Source of the DNA: Lathyrus oleraceus
Taxonomy: Eukaryota; Streptophyta; Magnoliopsida; Fabales; Fabaceae
DNA length: 64,000 nt
Direction of reading: 5' to 3'
Assembly (NCBI RefSeq): GCF_024323335.1
Contig: NC_066585.1
Location: 180,128,294-180,192,293 of the forward strand
The translations under genes were made by a program, and so were the position numbers. The notes under the pieces are model-generated. The model did no database searches. It was not told the DNA's origin and was given only the letters and a program-made list of their open reading frames with translations. Below, piece after piece: positions 34,161 through 44,896 of this stretch. The stretch's first letter is position 1. Every line of letters starts with the position of its first letter.

Positions 34161-35436
34161 CGATGTTGATCTTTGGTATGGTGGCACGGGTCGACCTGCA
34201 AGCTTAACACTGAAGGTGGCAACAAACACAAGAAAAGTGGTTTGATTTGGGTTTCTTAAAATGAAAGCTTTTTGAAAACCAACACGATACAACAGTAACA
34301 CGAACAAGAAAAATAATAAGGTTATTTTTATATTGGTTTGCTAATAAATAAGCTACCTCCAGTCCATCCTACCAAGGTGATTTTGCCTTCTCAATAAGGA
34401 CTTAATCCACTATAACCAAAAATGATTACAGACACCACAAAGACAACCCGCTTTTATCTTCTTAAATCTATCTGGCTAAAACCTAGTCACTCAAGGAATA
34501 CACTCAAACAAATGAGATTTACAAGAATGTGTTTAAAAGATTGCTTATAAGAAAGTAGATCAACACAAGTTAAATACAATGAAGTTCTCACACAATAACG
34601 AACAAAAGCTCTATATGTGTTTACAAAAACTATACAAAAATAATATCAAGCTCAACAAAAGTGTTATGTATGAGTGTAGTATATCACAATTAATTAGCAA
34701 AGAAAATGAGCAACTTGTCCAATCTTCAAAGTCTCCTTTATATAGGCAGTGGAAAGATCCATTGGAGGGTAGATGTGAATATCAAGAATGCACTTGTCTC
34801 TTTGTATAACAGTTTGCGTATATGAGGCAAAATGATACAATAGTATTGTCTTTAGCCCACAAAATCAGCGTAGTGGAGGGAAGGATGATCTTGTATTGTG
34901 TGTTATTTTCCTGACGCAAAACCTTTTGATATCTTCTAATATTGCAGAGGTTTCTTAATAAATTTTGTTGAAGCATGCTTAGAACGATCAAGAGACTAGT
35001 TGAGAGAATCTTCAGAACCTCGGTCTTCAGAATATTGACACAATTCCTCAAAACCTGGTCTTTAGAGTCTTCAGATTTTGTTCTTCAGAGTCTTCAGAAC
35101 TTGAGAGTGCAGAATCTTAAAGGCTTGACAATCCTTCAGAGGCTCTTCAATCAGAATCACGGTCATAAACTTTAGCACAAACGTTCATCAGAAACGTTGT
35201 CTAAGAGATTTCTAGTTTTTGACAGCATCTTGTAAATCACTTTATATCTCTTCAAAGTCAGAGTGTGTTGAGTCCAAAATCTAATGGTGTCACACGTCAA
35301 TTCTTCAGAGTCAGAACCTGTTAGCAAAAGCTACACACTAGACAAAAATCATTAGTGTACAAAATTATTCTCTAAGAAACAATGCATTGTTATCATCAAA
35401 ACTAAAGGCCAAATGCAGAACCAAATCTTGTTCTTA
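34160..35436 (-). repeat. 3' LTR of a Maximus/SIRE-like copia element
   Basis: The right edge is clear: ...cttgttcttaca, i.e. the minus-strand LTR starts TGTAAGAACAAGATTTGG and is preceded by a polypurine tract. A minus-strand TATA motif (CCTATATAAAGGAGAC) is at about 34736-34751. Internally it is rich in cttcagagtcttcagaac words (35015-35160). The left edge is uncertain; tgttgatctttgg at 34164 is a candidate. Confidence 0.6.
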
Positions 35437-35452
35437 CAATCTCCACCTTTTT
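35437..35452 (-). promoter_or_regulatory. Polypurine tract
   Basis: The minus strand reads AAAAAAGGTGGAGAT directly before the LTR start TGTAAG, as expected for the plus-strand primer of a retrotransposon. Confidence 0.7.
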
Positions 35453-36322
35453 TATGATGATGATAAAACCATGTATTTTAATGAACAATTTTTACTTGGT
35501 TTAATCACATTAAAAACATCAGAGTGATATTTGTAAGCTTCCCCTGAATTGTATACTGTTATAAATTATTTTTCAGCTTAGAATATTAGAGTTAGGTTTG
35601 CAAGCTCCCTCTGAATTTAAGACTTAAAATAATCTTAACACATATAAAAAATCTCAATCATCATGAAAGAAATAACTTTCCATAAGGAAGAAGTCTGGTT
35701 ACTATGAACGTAGTAAGTTCCCAGAATGCAAAAGCTTGGGTACATAAGTATTTCATTTCAGAAATGACTTTGCTTTAGTGTTAGAAAGTATGGTCATCAG
35801 CCCCATCATAGAGCATGATTTGTCAGAGTTTTCATATTCCTGGTTGTATGCGTGTCTGGTTGTTATCAGAACTTGTATACTCCTGGTTCAGAACTTCATC
35901 TAATTCTGAACTTGTATACGCTTGCTTTAATACACACCTGCCTCACTTGAACTGAATTCAGAACATGAATATGCCTGGTTAACTACAAACTTCCTAGTTA
36001 ACTATTAAGAACATGTGCCTAGTTCTCTTGAACTCAATTTAGCTTGGTTAATGCCTTAAAACCTGAAATACTTGGTTAACATGATGAACTTATTCAAAGT
36101 TCTCAGAAAAGTTACCAATGTCAGAGATAATGTTAAAGACATGTTTAGGTTTCAGAATTGGATTTAGGTATATCAAAATCAATCATTCTTCTCCCTCTTT
36201 ATCATCAATAAAAAATTAATAAAGACAAAGTAAACAAAAAAAATCATTTCATAAAATGTAATCCAAGTACAAAAATGAAAAAGACAAAAAAACAAGAAAA
36301 CACGAAGTTTTAAAACAAGGGT
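35453..36322 (-). other. Noncoding 3' region of the copia element
   Basis: Between the env-like stop and the polypurine tract. Repetitive 'cctggttcagaact' and 'cttggttaac' words; no gene. Confidence 0.55.
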
Positions 36323-38572
36323 TTAAGGAGGGGGTGACAATCTTGATAAGATAGCTTCAAGCATCCCTTCAATCCTTGTTGTCTTCTCATCTTGACGCTT
36401 GAACATTTCATCCTTTTTGTCTAGCTTTTCTCTAACAATAGAATTCTCATCCTTCAGGTCTTCCAAAGTCTTCAGAATGATTTCCTCAGAAATCAAAGTC
36501 TTCTTTACCCCAGAGACACTTGCAACTTCAAGAGTCGTATAAAAAGTAGCCAAAGTAATTTGTTATTGTGAAGAAGGAAGGATCACTTATAGAGCAGGAA
36601 GAAGAATCATTGAAGGAACCTTCTAAAGAATAGGTTCAACTATACCAGAGAGTCTGGCGTGGAAGTTCCTTTTAGCTTCCTTCAGGCACATGAACTCCAA
36701 CTCTTCATAGCTGACATTTATCCAACTTCTGAAGTTGTTGGTCAGAGCACACACTTCAGAAAAGTTTATGTTAGAAGTGAAAACTTCAGTGAGAATGTTT
36801 AGTCTGGCAACAACCTTACCTTCAAACTGCTGAAACAATTCATCCAAAGGTGTAGGGTGAATGTTAGTTTGAAAGGGTGTTTGGTCAGAGTAGGGTTGAG
36901 GATTTCTATTTGGGAGGGAAATGAGCTCAACATCTGACATAGTATTAGAATCAATGTCTGATTCTACAATAGGAATGTTAGAGTGAGTGGGGAATGATGG
37001 TTGATAGGTTTCAGGAAGAGTTTGTGAGGGAGGGTTTTCTGGTTGAATGGGTTAGGATAAGAGGGAAAGTGGAAATAGTGGTTAGGGTGTTGGAATGATA
37101 ATGGAAGTCAGGATTTCATAATGTGATGGTGAAGGTGGTGGAATGGTGACATTTGGATTTGTAGTTTGGGGAGCAGAACTAGTGTGAAAGTGAACTTGTC
37201 CAGAAGTATATGGTGAGAAGTGAATTGGTTCAGAAATATGTGGGATGGCGGTAGATGAATTGAATGTGGTTGATGTGATGTATGAACTGTTATCAACAGA
37301 AAGTAAGTGAGATTCAAAAGGAATAAACTTACTAGAATTCGTTCCAGCAGAAGTAGCTCCAATAGCTTTGGGTTCTTCAATAGAAGTATCCAGAGTCTCC
37401 CTAGCAGCCTTAAACTTCTTGGCCATCCTCTCAGAGTGATTCTTATCAATATTCCTCTTCTTCTTAGAATTGGTTTCAGAGGCTGCAAGAATAGTACTTG
37501 CATGTCAGTTTTCCAGAAATCCTATCACAACATCCAGAGGATCTGGCTTTGAGAAGATTGGAAAGTCTTCCAAAGGGATCCTATTGCTGTAGATGTCTTC
37601 CTTGGGAATTTCAGCAGGAGGACTTATCACTTCAGGAATAATGCCCATATTCTTCAGTCCTTTGGAATTAAACATCTTTCCAACCAGAGGTTGCATCCCT
37701 TTGGTGAACTTATCTTCTATTAGAGATTCTATCAGCTTACTCTCCATTACAATATATCTAATCAACCTACCAAAAGGAATCCACTTCTTCATCTTTCTCC
37801 TACCTTCTCTGGTTCACTTTCTTTTCAGTCTCAATGTAATAAAGGACATATTATTGGTCAATGTTGATGTAGTCAGAAGAATTTGTTGCCTTTCTGTGAT
37901 GAACACATCTCAGAAGAATTCTTGGCTAAACCCTCAACTTAGGGTGAAAATCCTTGATCTTGATAAAGTGTTTTCCAGAAACAAAAATCACTTTAGAGAT
38001 CTCAGTCAAGCTCGATTCCTTTTCCACCATTTGTTCACATTTGATTCTAGACCCATCATGAGCAATGAGTTTGACGATGAATTTCTCATAAATAAGAATC
38101 TTCTTTCCAAACACGAAAGAAGTAACCTAGAAAAGTGTAGACCTGACATGAATCTAGAATTCTCTAACAAGATGATAGAAGAATGGACCTTGAAGACGGT
38201 TGAAGAAACTTTCCCAACCTTGAAATTTGACAGCAGATAAAAGATCAATGCCATTGTCTTTCATGTTGTCAAACTCAACCAAGAGTTCACAAAGAACTTC
38301 CAGTTTCTTTGCATGAGTAATCAAAGTAATTTCAGGAGTATCATAAGCATCTTCAGTGTGCACAAGTTGACCTGAAGAAGATCTTGATGAACTGACTTGA
38401 AGGAGATGCGGGATTTGTGGTTATTGTTGCAATGATGAAAAAGAACCACGAGCAGTTCGTTGAGTAGTTGTAATGCTTTGTTGTTGAGCTTGTTCTTCTT
38501 GAGAAGATTGTAATGAAGCCATTTTTGATGAAGAAGAAAGGGTTTTATGGCTGCTTTAAGTTTTGAGCTCAA
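36323..38572 (-). pseudogene. Env-like / 'putative plant transposon protein' gene of a Maximus/SIRE-like copia element
   Basis: Minus-strand reading from 38572. After a Gln/Ser-rich start come HTEDAYDTPEITLITHAKKL, EVLCELLVEFDNMKDNGIDL and WESFFNRLQGPFFYHLVREF. Then FVFGKKILIYEKFIVKLIAH, SSLTEISKVIFVSGKHFIKI, and MKKWIPFGRLIRYIVMESKL with FNSKGLKNMGIIPEV. A Pro/Ser/Thr-rich middle (37430-37080) leads to a C-terminal coiled coil (36553-36330: LKDENSIVREKLDKKDEMF). This order is that of the large extra protein 3' of pol in legume SIRE/Maximus copia elements, by recollection of the family. Its function is not established, although env-like roles were proposed. At least six in-frame stops and several frameshifts occur. 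Pol is absent upstream. Confidence 0.72.
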
Positions 38573-39030
38573 AGAGAGAAAGTGTATGTTGTGGATGTAG
38601 CGTAAGTGTGTAAAGTGAGTGAAGCGGGTTTAAATAGAGGTTTTGCAATCATGAAAAATCCTAAAGAGTGCAAAAATATGACAAGGGGGTAAAGCATGGA
38701 ATTTTACCTAATCCTAAGGTTTATTCACCCAACGTATCACATCAACAGATCATAAAAGATTTAGTTATCTAAGACAGCTATCTTAAAACTGTTCCACTAG
38801 TCGAGACTGATTGACAACTATTAAATGCAAAAATCATTCAGTGTCCAGAAAAACAGATTTGTTTAACCAAACAAGTTCTGACTAGATACTTTTGAACTTA
38901 TGAAACCTTCTCACTACATAAAACTCACACGTTCAAAACCAATAACAAATTTCAGAGTCTCATTTGACCATTCTGAGAGATTAACATTATGAGAAAAACA
39001 TCTTTTTCATTTTGGACATAAGTCCATTTT
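38573..39030 (-). other. Upstream remainder of the env-like region; element ends here
   Basis: Noncoding spacer that would separate pol from the env-like gene. The match to copia sequence is lost before 39040, where a repeat shared with the F-box cluster begins. Confidence 0.4.
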
Positions 39031-39039
39031 CAAAGGCAG

Positions 39040-40310
39040 TTCAACATCAATATAAGGTTATGCATCATCAGTAGGGAAAGGTATTAAGTTATGGATATAA
39101 TTATAGTAAACTAAAAAAACAATAATGGAATTAGTCCATGATAAAACAAAAGGAATATTATGTTGAAAAGATACATCACAAACCCATGAAAATAAATAGT
39201 TGTGTATGATACATGAGGTTGGTTTGTTTGAATCATCATGATGTTGTTTGGAGTTCGCATGGTTTTGCCAACTGAATCAGCATGACGTTGTTTGCAATTC
39301 GCATGATTTTACAAATAAAAAATAGTTCACAAACCCATGACATACTCTCCTAACTATATGTTGTTTCGAAAATGTATTTCCAGAGACATTCAGAAAATAC
39401 ATTTCCGGAATAATTTAAGTCATTAAAATGGGTGTGGCTAAAAAACAAATGAGTTGTGTTGCATGAGGTGCGTCCGAAGATGTATCTCCGAAATTTAAAG
39501 GATATTTTCGGAATTTTACGCGATGCCTAAGTAATACATAAGATTCCCTTATATAATTGTATCTAGCAAGTGTCTCTTCTTTAATTAAAATTATTATATA
39601 AAAAAATTAGAGTTATTGCATTTTTTTCATAAACAAAAAAAATCCAAATACCATAAATTATATCTTGCTTAAATGTCGTTTAGTCTGAGAAATAAAACAA
39701 ACCGATCAAATTGATTCGTCGGTTTTTATTGATTTTGGCTGGTTCTAATCGGTTTTTATTAGTTCAATAGTTTATTTGATCCAACAATTAGATCAAATTG
39801 ATAACATCTTTGATTCCTTTTTCGATCAATTCGATCCGATTTTTAAAACATTAATTCTAAGATATATTTTGGAGATTTCAAACTTTTTTATTACTTAATC
39901 AAATCTTTAAATTATAAATAAATATTTTTAGAAAAATATTTCAAACTATTTTTAAGAAAAGATAATAGTTAAAAATAAAATCATATAATTATCCATGTGC
40001 GTTGTATGGAACGACGTTTAAGTAAGATATAATTTATGGTAATCGGATATTTTTTATTTTAGGGGAAAAAATACAATAACTTTAATTTTTTTCTATAATA
40101 ATTTTAATTAAAGAAGAGACACGATAATTAGATAAATAGTAGTATAAATTATAATTCAAATCAGCCAAAATTCAAATCATGACTAATGTGGAAAAGATAT
40201 AAAGATTTGAATTAATCACAATTATTTTCTTACTTATTCTTATTTATAATTAATAAAAAGGTATGACTGAGTACTATTAAGAATTTAAAATTAAAAGATA
40301 TGGTTTATAA
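39040..40310 (+). repeat. Upstream module of the F-box duplication, copy 1
   Basis: Shares extended text with 47455-48555 and 61490-61830 (for example 'ttcaacatcaatataagg', 'aatggaattagtccatgat' and 'acccatga...actctcctaa'). It contains a foldback element (39555-40150) and ends at the left edge of the MULE at 40311. Confidence 0.85.
39555..40150. mobile_element. Foldback element with about 130-bp inverted arms
   Basis: The arm at 39560-39690 (gtgtctcttctttaattaaa ... ataaattatatcttgcttaa) is the inverted copy of 40005-40140 with few mismatches. The 320-bp loop holds 'aaattgattcgtcggttttt' repeats. In copy 2 of the module (about 47940-48410) the left arm is mostly deleted while the right arm remains. 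Confidence 0.75.
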
Positions 40311-40629
40311 GAATTTTTTACTCAAATAATCTAATTTTTCAAAAAATAAATAAATTAAAATAACCCACATTCCCAAACTACCACCTTCTAAAAAGAACGG
40401 CAACACATAGGTGTCAGATGAATTGACGCCTACCATTAAATTTAAAGAGGATGCGCCAATTGAATTGACTACTGCACATGATGTTGTTGATCAGATTGTC
40501 GCATGTGTGTAGAGAATGACAGGAGACGTCAATTGATCTGGCTCCTGTGTGTATTGCGTAATTTTTTTTGTATAAATAGAGATGTTGTGTGATTCATTTT
40601 TTCACATCTCTTTTCATTATAGTGCAAAT

Positions 40630-40900
40630 ATGGTTCGTCTTCGTCGCCGCTATGGCAAAGTGATTTATTTGAGAGACAAGCCTCCGATGGAGATGCTCTT
40701 CTGAAACATATGTCGTTTCAAGCAACTACAAAGGGAGTTAGTTAGTTGGTTAGACGAAAACATACCAAAAGGCAAAAAAAATTAGAAGTATTGAGAGACA
40801 CGATGTCGTACGTGGGTGGGTGAGAGTTAAAAATGATAAGGATGCGAGGGAAATAATGTTAGGACTAAATGATATCAGTTTGATTGTTGTAATCAGTTAA
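40630..40900 (+). pseudogene. Small protein of unknown function in the PMD element, broken
   Basis: ATG 40630 starts MVRLRRRYGKVIYLRDKPPM, followed by EMLF, a TGA, NICRFKQLQRELVSWLDENI and a Lys-rich KGKKN. In the next frame it reads SIERHDVVRGWVRVKNDKDA, REIMLGLNDISLIVVIS and TAA at 40898-40900. If one stop (TGG to TGA would explain it) and one small frameshift are discounted it is a basic protein of roughly 90 aa. Its continuity across two frames, placed just inside the element and upstream of the PMD gene, argues that it was once translated. I cannot assign a domain. Confidence 0.55.
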
Positions 40901-41179
40901 AAATGTTATTTTTAAATGTTGTGGTTAAGTATTTTTATCTATTTTGATATTTGCTGTTTGTGTTGTTTATTCAACCATGTTCATTTTTAAGTGTGTTTAA
41001 GTTGGGGTGATGTTTGTTGTTAATATTGTTGTGACAAAAAGTTATTAATATATCAAAAGCAAAGGTTACAAAAATTGAAAGCAGGTATTAAATTATGATG
41101 CAAAGGTTTCTTCGAGATTGAGACCTTTTTTTCTTATTGTGTCCGGGTTGACGATATATACTACATAATCTTATCATTT

Positions 41180-42642
41180 TATCAGTTGTATCCATTTCTA
41201 TTTTATGATGCACTGTTTTGCTCCAAACATGGGACTGATCCAAGCTACCTTCCCTAGCGCCCGTCAACCACAACTCGTTCTTATTCTTGTACGCACAAAA
41301 GTAAGTTCTTAACAATTAACGATATTTACTTACTTTATCGATTATTATCTCTAAATAATATATTTACTTTTTTGGTGCAGATGGTCGGCTCGTGGTATGA
41401 GTTACAACAAATTTCCTAGACATTGTATTACCCAATATCGCAATCTCTTGGATCACCTTCAACCAACAAATGTATTATCATTAACTGAATTAATTCGTAA
41501 TAATTTGTTTATAATATGACCCATTTTATAATCTAACATATTTTCACATTTCGGTTCATTTGGCGTCCATATCTAAACTGAGATCATGACCATGAAATCA
41601 ACGAATAAGATGAAGCCATTTGGACTGCATGCACACCGATCATAAGGTTCACCACTTTGGAGATGCATCATAGTGACCCATGTTAAATTGCAGTTCAGTA
41701 TGCTTCAACAGATCCCAGATCCGCCGACAAATCTCGTAGAATGGAATCTACAAAAAGTTAACGACCAATGGAACTTTAACCCTTGGCAAAGCTTCGCTAG
41801 ATTTGAGTGTCAAAAATGGAAGCACCGACAAGACCATGTTTTAACTGACGATGTGATGCCAAACGAAGAAAAACCAACTCGTAATTATATGGCTTGGTAC
41901 ATATCAGTTGGATTTGAGTTCCTCACCGAGGATATGTACCTATACGACCCACGCCAGGTAACTTACATACGAGAAGGTTCAACATCTAACCCCACACAAC
42001 ATTTCCAGACTGGTTACTCATAACCCCTGACCCATCAAAATTATTGGCCCATATTCAGACAAATCTACGACTTTAACGTGCCAAACACCCAACCACAATA
42101 CCAAGAGCATACTCTGTACCACCACCAACAAGAAGATCATCATCAAGACACCCAACATCGTTATGCACCCAACACATCACCCTACCATAGTCACCTTTGC
42201 CAAAACACTCAGCGATCATGTAACACCAACCATCCCTCCTCCTACTATAGTCAAGAAGCCCAAACATCACAAAACCAAAACATGCAACAACCATATGGCT
42301 ACCAAACACCACAACAGCCATTTCAACCTTTCCTCGACGCATCATTCACACTAATATCGCCATTCAATCGTCCCAATCTCCCTCCAATAACTCAAACACA
42401 ACCCAACTTCTAGCATGAGTCACGAACTCAGTTATGGCGGTAGTGCTTCATTGCATACACATGACTATGCAGATTTGTCTGAATATCTTAGGGAATCTCC
42501 TACAGGTGGTGGTGATGTTCCTAGGCCCTCAAATCCTCAAGCACCTGGGGTGAATAATCAACATGGGTTAGGGCCACGCTTTCGGGTAGCTAGGGGATGT
42601 GATCACGAAGGTCAGTTAGGTCATCCCGGTCAACGACATTAG
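41180..42642 (+). pseudogene. PMD-family (MAIN-like) C-terminal gene relic
   Basis: Pieces in order: PSARQPQLVLILV (41255-41300), an intron, then WSARGMSYNKFPRHCITQYR (41385-41470), another gap, then IWRPYLN...AIWTACTPIIRFTTLEMHHS (41560-41670). VKLQFSMLQQIPDPPTNLVE with FNPWQSFARFECQKWKHRQD and AWYISVGFEFLTEDMYLYDP follow (41680-41960). A His/Gln/Pro-rich tail runs from 42078 to 42413, and the last frame gives YADLSEYLRESPTGGG and PRFRVARGCDHEGQLGHPGQ (42415-42642). This is the C-terminal half of transposon-borne PMD (MAIN-like) proteins; the N-terminal PMD core is missing. Stops after GYS (42021) and NF (42411) and several others mark it as dead. Confidence 0.75.
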
Positions 42643-42984
42643 TCTTTTTTGTATTCGTATGTAAACAGATATTAATATAAATACCAATTGATCCTATTTC
42701 GACTTTTATAAAAAATGTACATTGTTTTTCAAAAAAAAAACACACAACACACATAGTTGTCAAACCAATTGGCGCCTCCTCTTAAACCTAACACATAGAC
42801 GCCAATTAGATTGACAACACTACATAAGACAATCCAATTGGCGCCACCTCTTTAACTTAGAGATCAGATGTCAATTCATTTGGCACCAGTTCTTCAAAGT
42901 GGTTTATTTTGGGAAATTATCTGAAATGTGAGTTATTTTGGGGAAAAAATTAAAAACTGAATTATTTGAGTAAAAAATTCGCAG

Positions 42985-43533
42985 TATAATGCCAGTGGTG
43001 CCTCCCTTGAGCTAACAAAACATGTGCTAAGGGTAAAAATACCTTAGTTTTAAAATATCTAACTAAAATTATATAGTCAATAAATCATATATATTTATAT
43101 GTTTTTTAATTTTTTTTAAAAAAAAAACATTTGTCTCATTTATTTCACTCCCATAAAAATAGGTAAATGGTCAATAATAGAAGAAAATTTTGTAAAAAAA
43201 CAACAACTAGAATCTGGAGAAAGGAAAAGCTAGCAAAGAACAATGTTGACTTCAGATAATATTAAAATTACCCTAAAACCCATGGTAAACGACGCGGTTG
43301 GTTGGAGCAAATAATTAGTTTCTTCACAGACCCCGCAAGGGCATTTCAGGAATTAACAAAAAAAGAATACTATATTTTAATATTCTTTGTGTTTGAATTG
43401 AATGAATATAAAAGGTAGGCTTCATAAAAACAAACACAAAAGCCGAACTCAAACTGCTTCTTCTCTCAGTTCTCTCTGACACATTTGTCGTTGTTTTGCT
43501 TATCATCTCTATCATAGCAGGATCTGAACAAGT
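42985..43533 (+). promoter_or_regulatory. F-box pseudogene 5' flank (duplicated promoter module)
   Basis: The stretch 43220-43450 ('aaagctagcaaagaacaatg', 'atttcaggaattaacaaaaa', 'aagccgaactcaaactgctt') recurs at 48700-48930 before the intact F-box gene and, truncated, at 46560-46740 and 60490-60660. A leader intron end (catagcag|gatctgaacaag) precedes the ATG, as at 49449. Confidence 0.7.
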
Positions 43534-44560
43534 ATGGGGAGAAGAAAAGTTGATGGGGATCAGTACAAAGACAGACTAAGTGACTTACCAGAATGTATTA
43601 TCCTTCATATTTTTTCATTTTTAAACACAAAATATGCCGTTTGAACTTGTGTTTTGTCCACTAGATGGAAACATCTCTGGAAACGTATTCCAACTCTTAT
43701 GTTGCATTCTTCAAGATTTATCACTAACCATCATTTTAATGTGTTTGTATCTAAGATTTTGTGTCTTTGTGATAGATCAACTGCACTTCATGCTCTCGAT
43801 CTTCACTATATTGATTGTCGACTTCTTAAAAGGATTTTAAATTATGTTTTCTCCCATAACACACATCTCCAAGAATTAGGAATCTCTTTCGTTGGTGATA
43901 GTGGTCTCATTTTCAATTGTGTTTCTTCTTGTCAGGATCTTACATCTCTTAAGCTCAAAGTTTTCCCTATAAATTATAAATATATAGAAACATCTTTTCC
44001 AAAATATTTGAATTTTCCAGCATTGACCAGGTTAGATCTAACAAATTTTGCTTATTATGCCGGTGAAAACGGTTGTGATGTGCTCTTTTTGGCCTTTACC
44101 AAATTGAATAATTTGATCCTTCGTGGTTCTAAGGTAATGGATGCACAAATCTTCAGCACTTGTCAATTTATCTATGCAATATAATTCATTTATCCTTGCC
44201 AAAATTGATCTAAATACTCTAAGTCGTTGTACCTTTAATTATTCCAATGACCACCTAATTCAAAAAATATGTGGAAACAGACTTTCTTCGATTAAAAAAG
44301 TGAATATCAATTTGCGAAAATTTTCAATATCAAAGGAGGATGCTTTGCTCTATTTAGTTGGCTGTTAGACTTTGCCAATATAGCATCATTGATCGTCACT
44401 TCAACAATTCTTAGTTCCCTATTATGTTTCAGACTTTATTTTTACTTTCTTCTTAGGAGGATTTTTTAAATTTTGTTAAAATTCAAATGAATTGCATAAA
44501 GCAAATCTTATTTATTCTCATTTCTTAGATTCTCTCTTTAGTTCTTGATTTGTGATTGAA
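43534..44560 (+). pseudogene. F-box/LRR pseudogene, paralogue of the 49463 gene
   Basis: ATG 43534 (MGRRKVDGDQYKDRLSDLPE) matches the start of the gene at 49463. The F-box is interrupted by TGA at 43639-43641 where the paralogue has Gln (HAVQTCVLSTRW). The frame is then open through KHLWKRIPTLMLHSSRFITN and FPKYLNFPALTRLDLTNFAY to about 44147. There a short deletion, relative to the paralogue's ISNNTLVNLAM, shifts the frame. The remainder (CTFNYSNDHLIQKICGNRLS) continues to the exon 1 end. Only the first bases of exon 2 (attctctctttagttcttga, 44530) are left. Inactive copy in the F-box cluster, same strand and about 5.9 kb upstream of the intact gene. Confidence 0.9.
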
Positions 44561-44669
44561 TGTTAACTTATGTTATTTATTTTCTTCGAGTTACTAAAAG
44601 AGAATAATAAAAATAAAAGGGTCGCAAAAATATTTTTTTATTAATGTGTCTGACAAGATTGTGAATACA

Positions 44670-44896
44670 GACTGAAGGATTTAGTAAACTGTATTATGCT
44701 TCACATTTTGTCATATTTGAACTTAAAGCATGTTTTTCAAACTTGTGTTTTGTCCACCATATGGAAACATCTCTTGAAATATATTTCAAGTCTTATGTTG
44801 CATTCTTCAAGTTTTATCACTAAAAATCATTTTGATGTGTCTGTATCTAAGATTTTGTGTCTTCGTGATGGATCAACTACACTTCATGCTCTCTAA
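44670..44896 (+). pseudogene. F-box fragment truncated by a retroelement
   Basis: RLKDLVNCIMLHILSYLNLK, VFQTCVLSTIWKHLLKYISS and FDVSVSKILCLRDGSTTLHA correspond to the F-box and the next 30 residues of the neighbouring paralogues, closest to the one at 43534. There is no proper start codon context before it. The homology ends abruptly after CTTCATGCTCTC at 44896, where LTR-like sequence begins. Confidence 0.88.

Larger units (their letters stand above)
40311..42980 (+). mobile_element. MULE-like element carrying a PMD gene and a small reading frame
   Basis: Termini GAATTTTTTACTCAAATAAT (left) and its exact complement ATTATTTGAGTAAAAAATTC (right), 2670 bp apart. Left flank GGTTTATAA and right flank GCAGTATAA agree at 6 of 9 bases, a decayed 9-bp duplication. 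Copy 2 of the host module (48538-48560) reads ...gatatggcttgcagtataatgcc without an insertion, which is the empty site. Subterminal zones repeat words built on 'caattggcgcc' (40410-40560 and 42760-42900). No transposase is recognised. Confidence 0.85.

Noticed and set aside
37593..38240. 215-aa plus-strand frame
   Set aside because: Antisense to the env-like gene, which has recognisable family segments on the minus strand.
42073..42413. Minus 90-aa and second plus 63-aa frames
   Set aside because: Shadows of the His/Gln/Pro-rich tail of the PMD relic.
42415..42642. Separate small gene starting at ATG 42415
   Set aside because: Its residues (YADLSEYLRESPTGGG, RVARGC) continue the PMD-family tail in another frame, so it is part of that relic.
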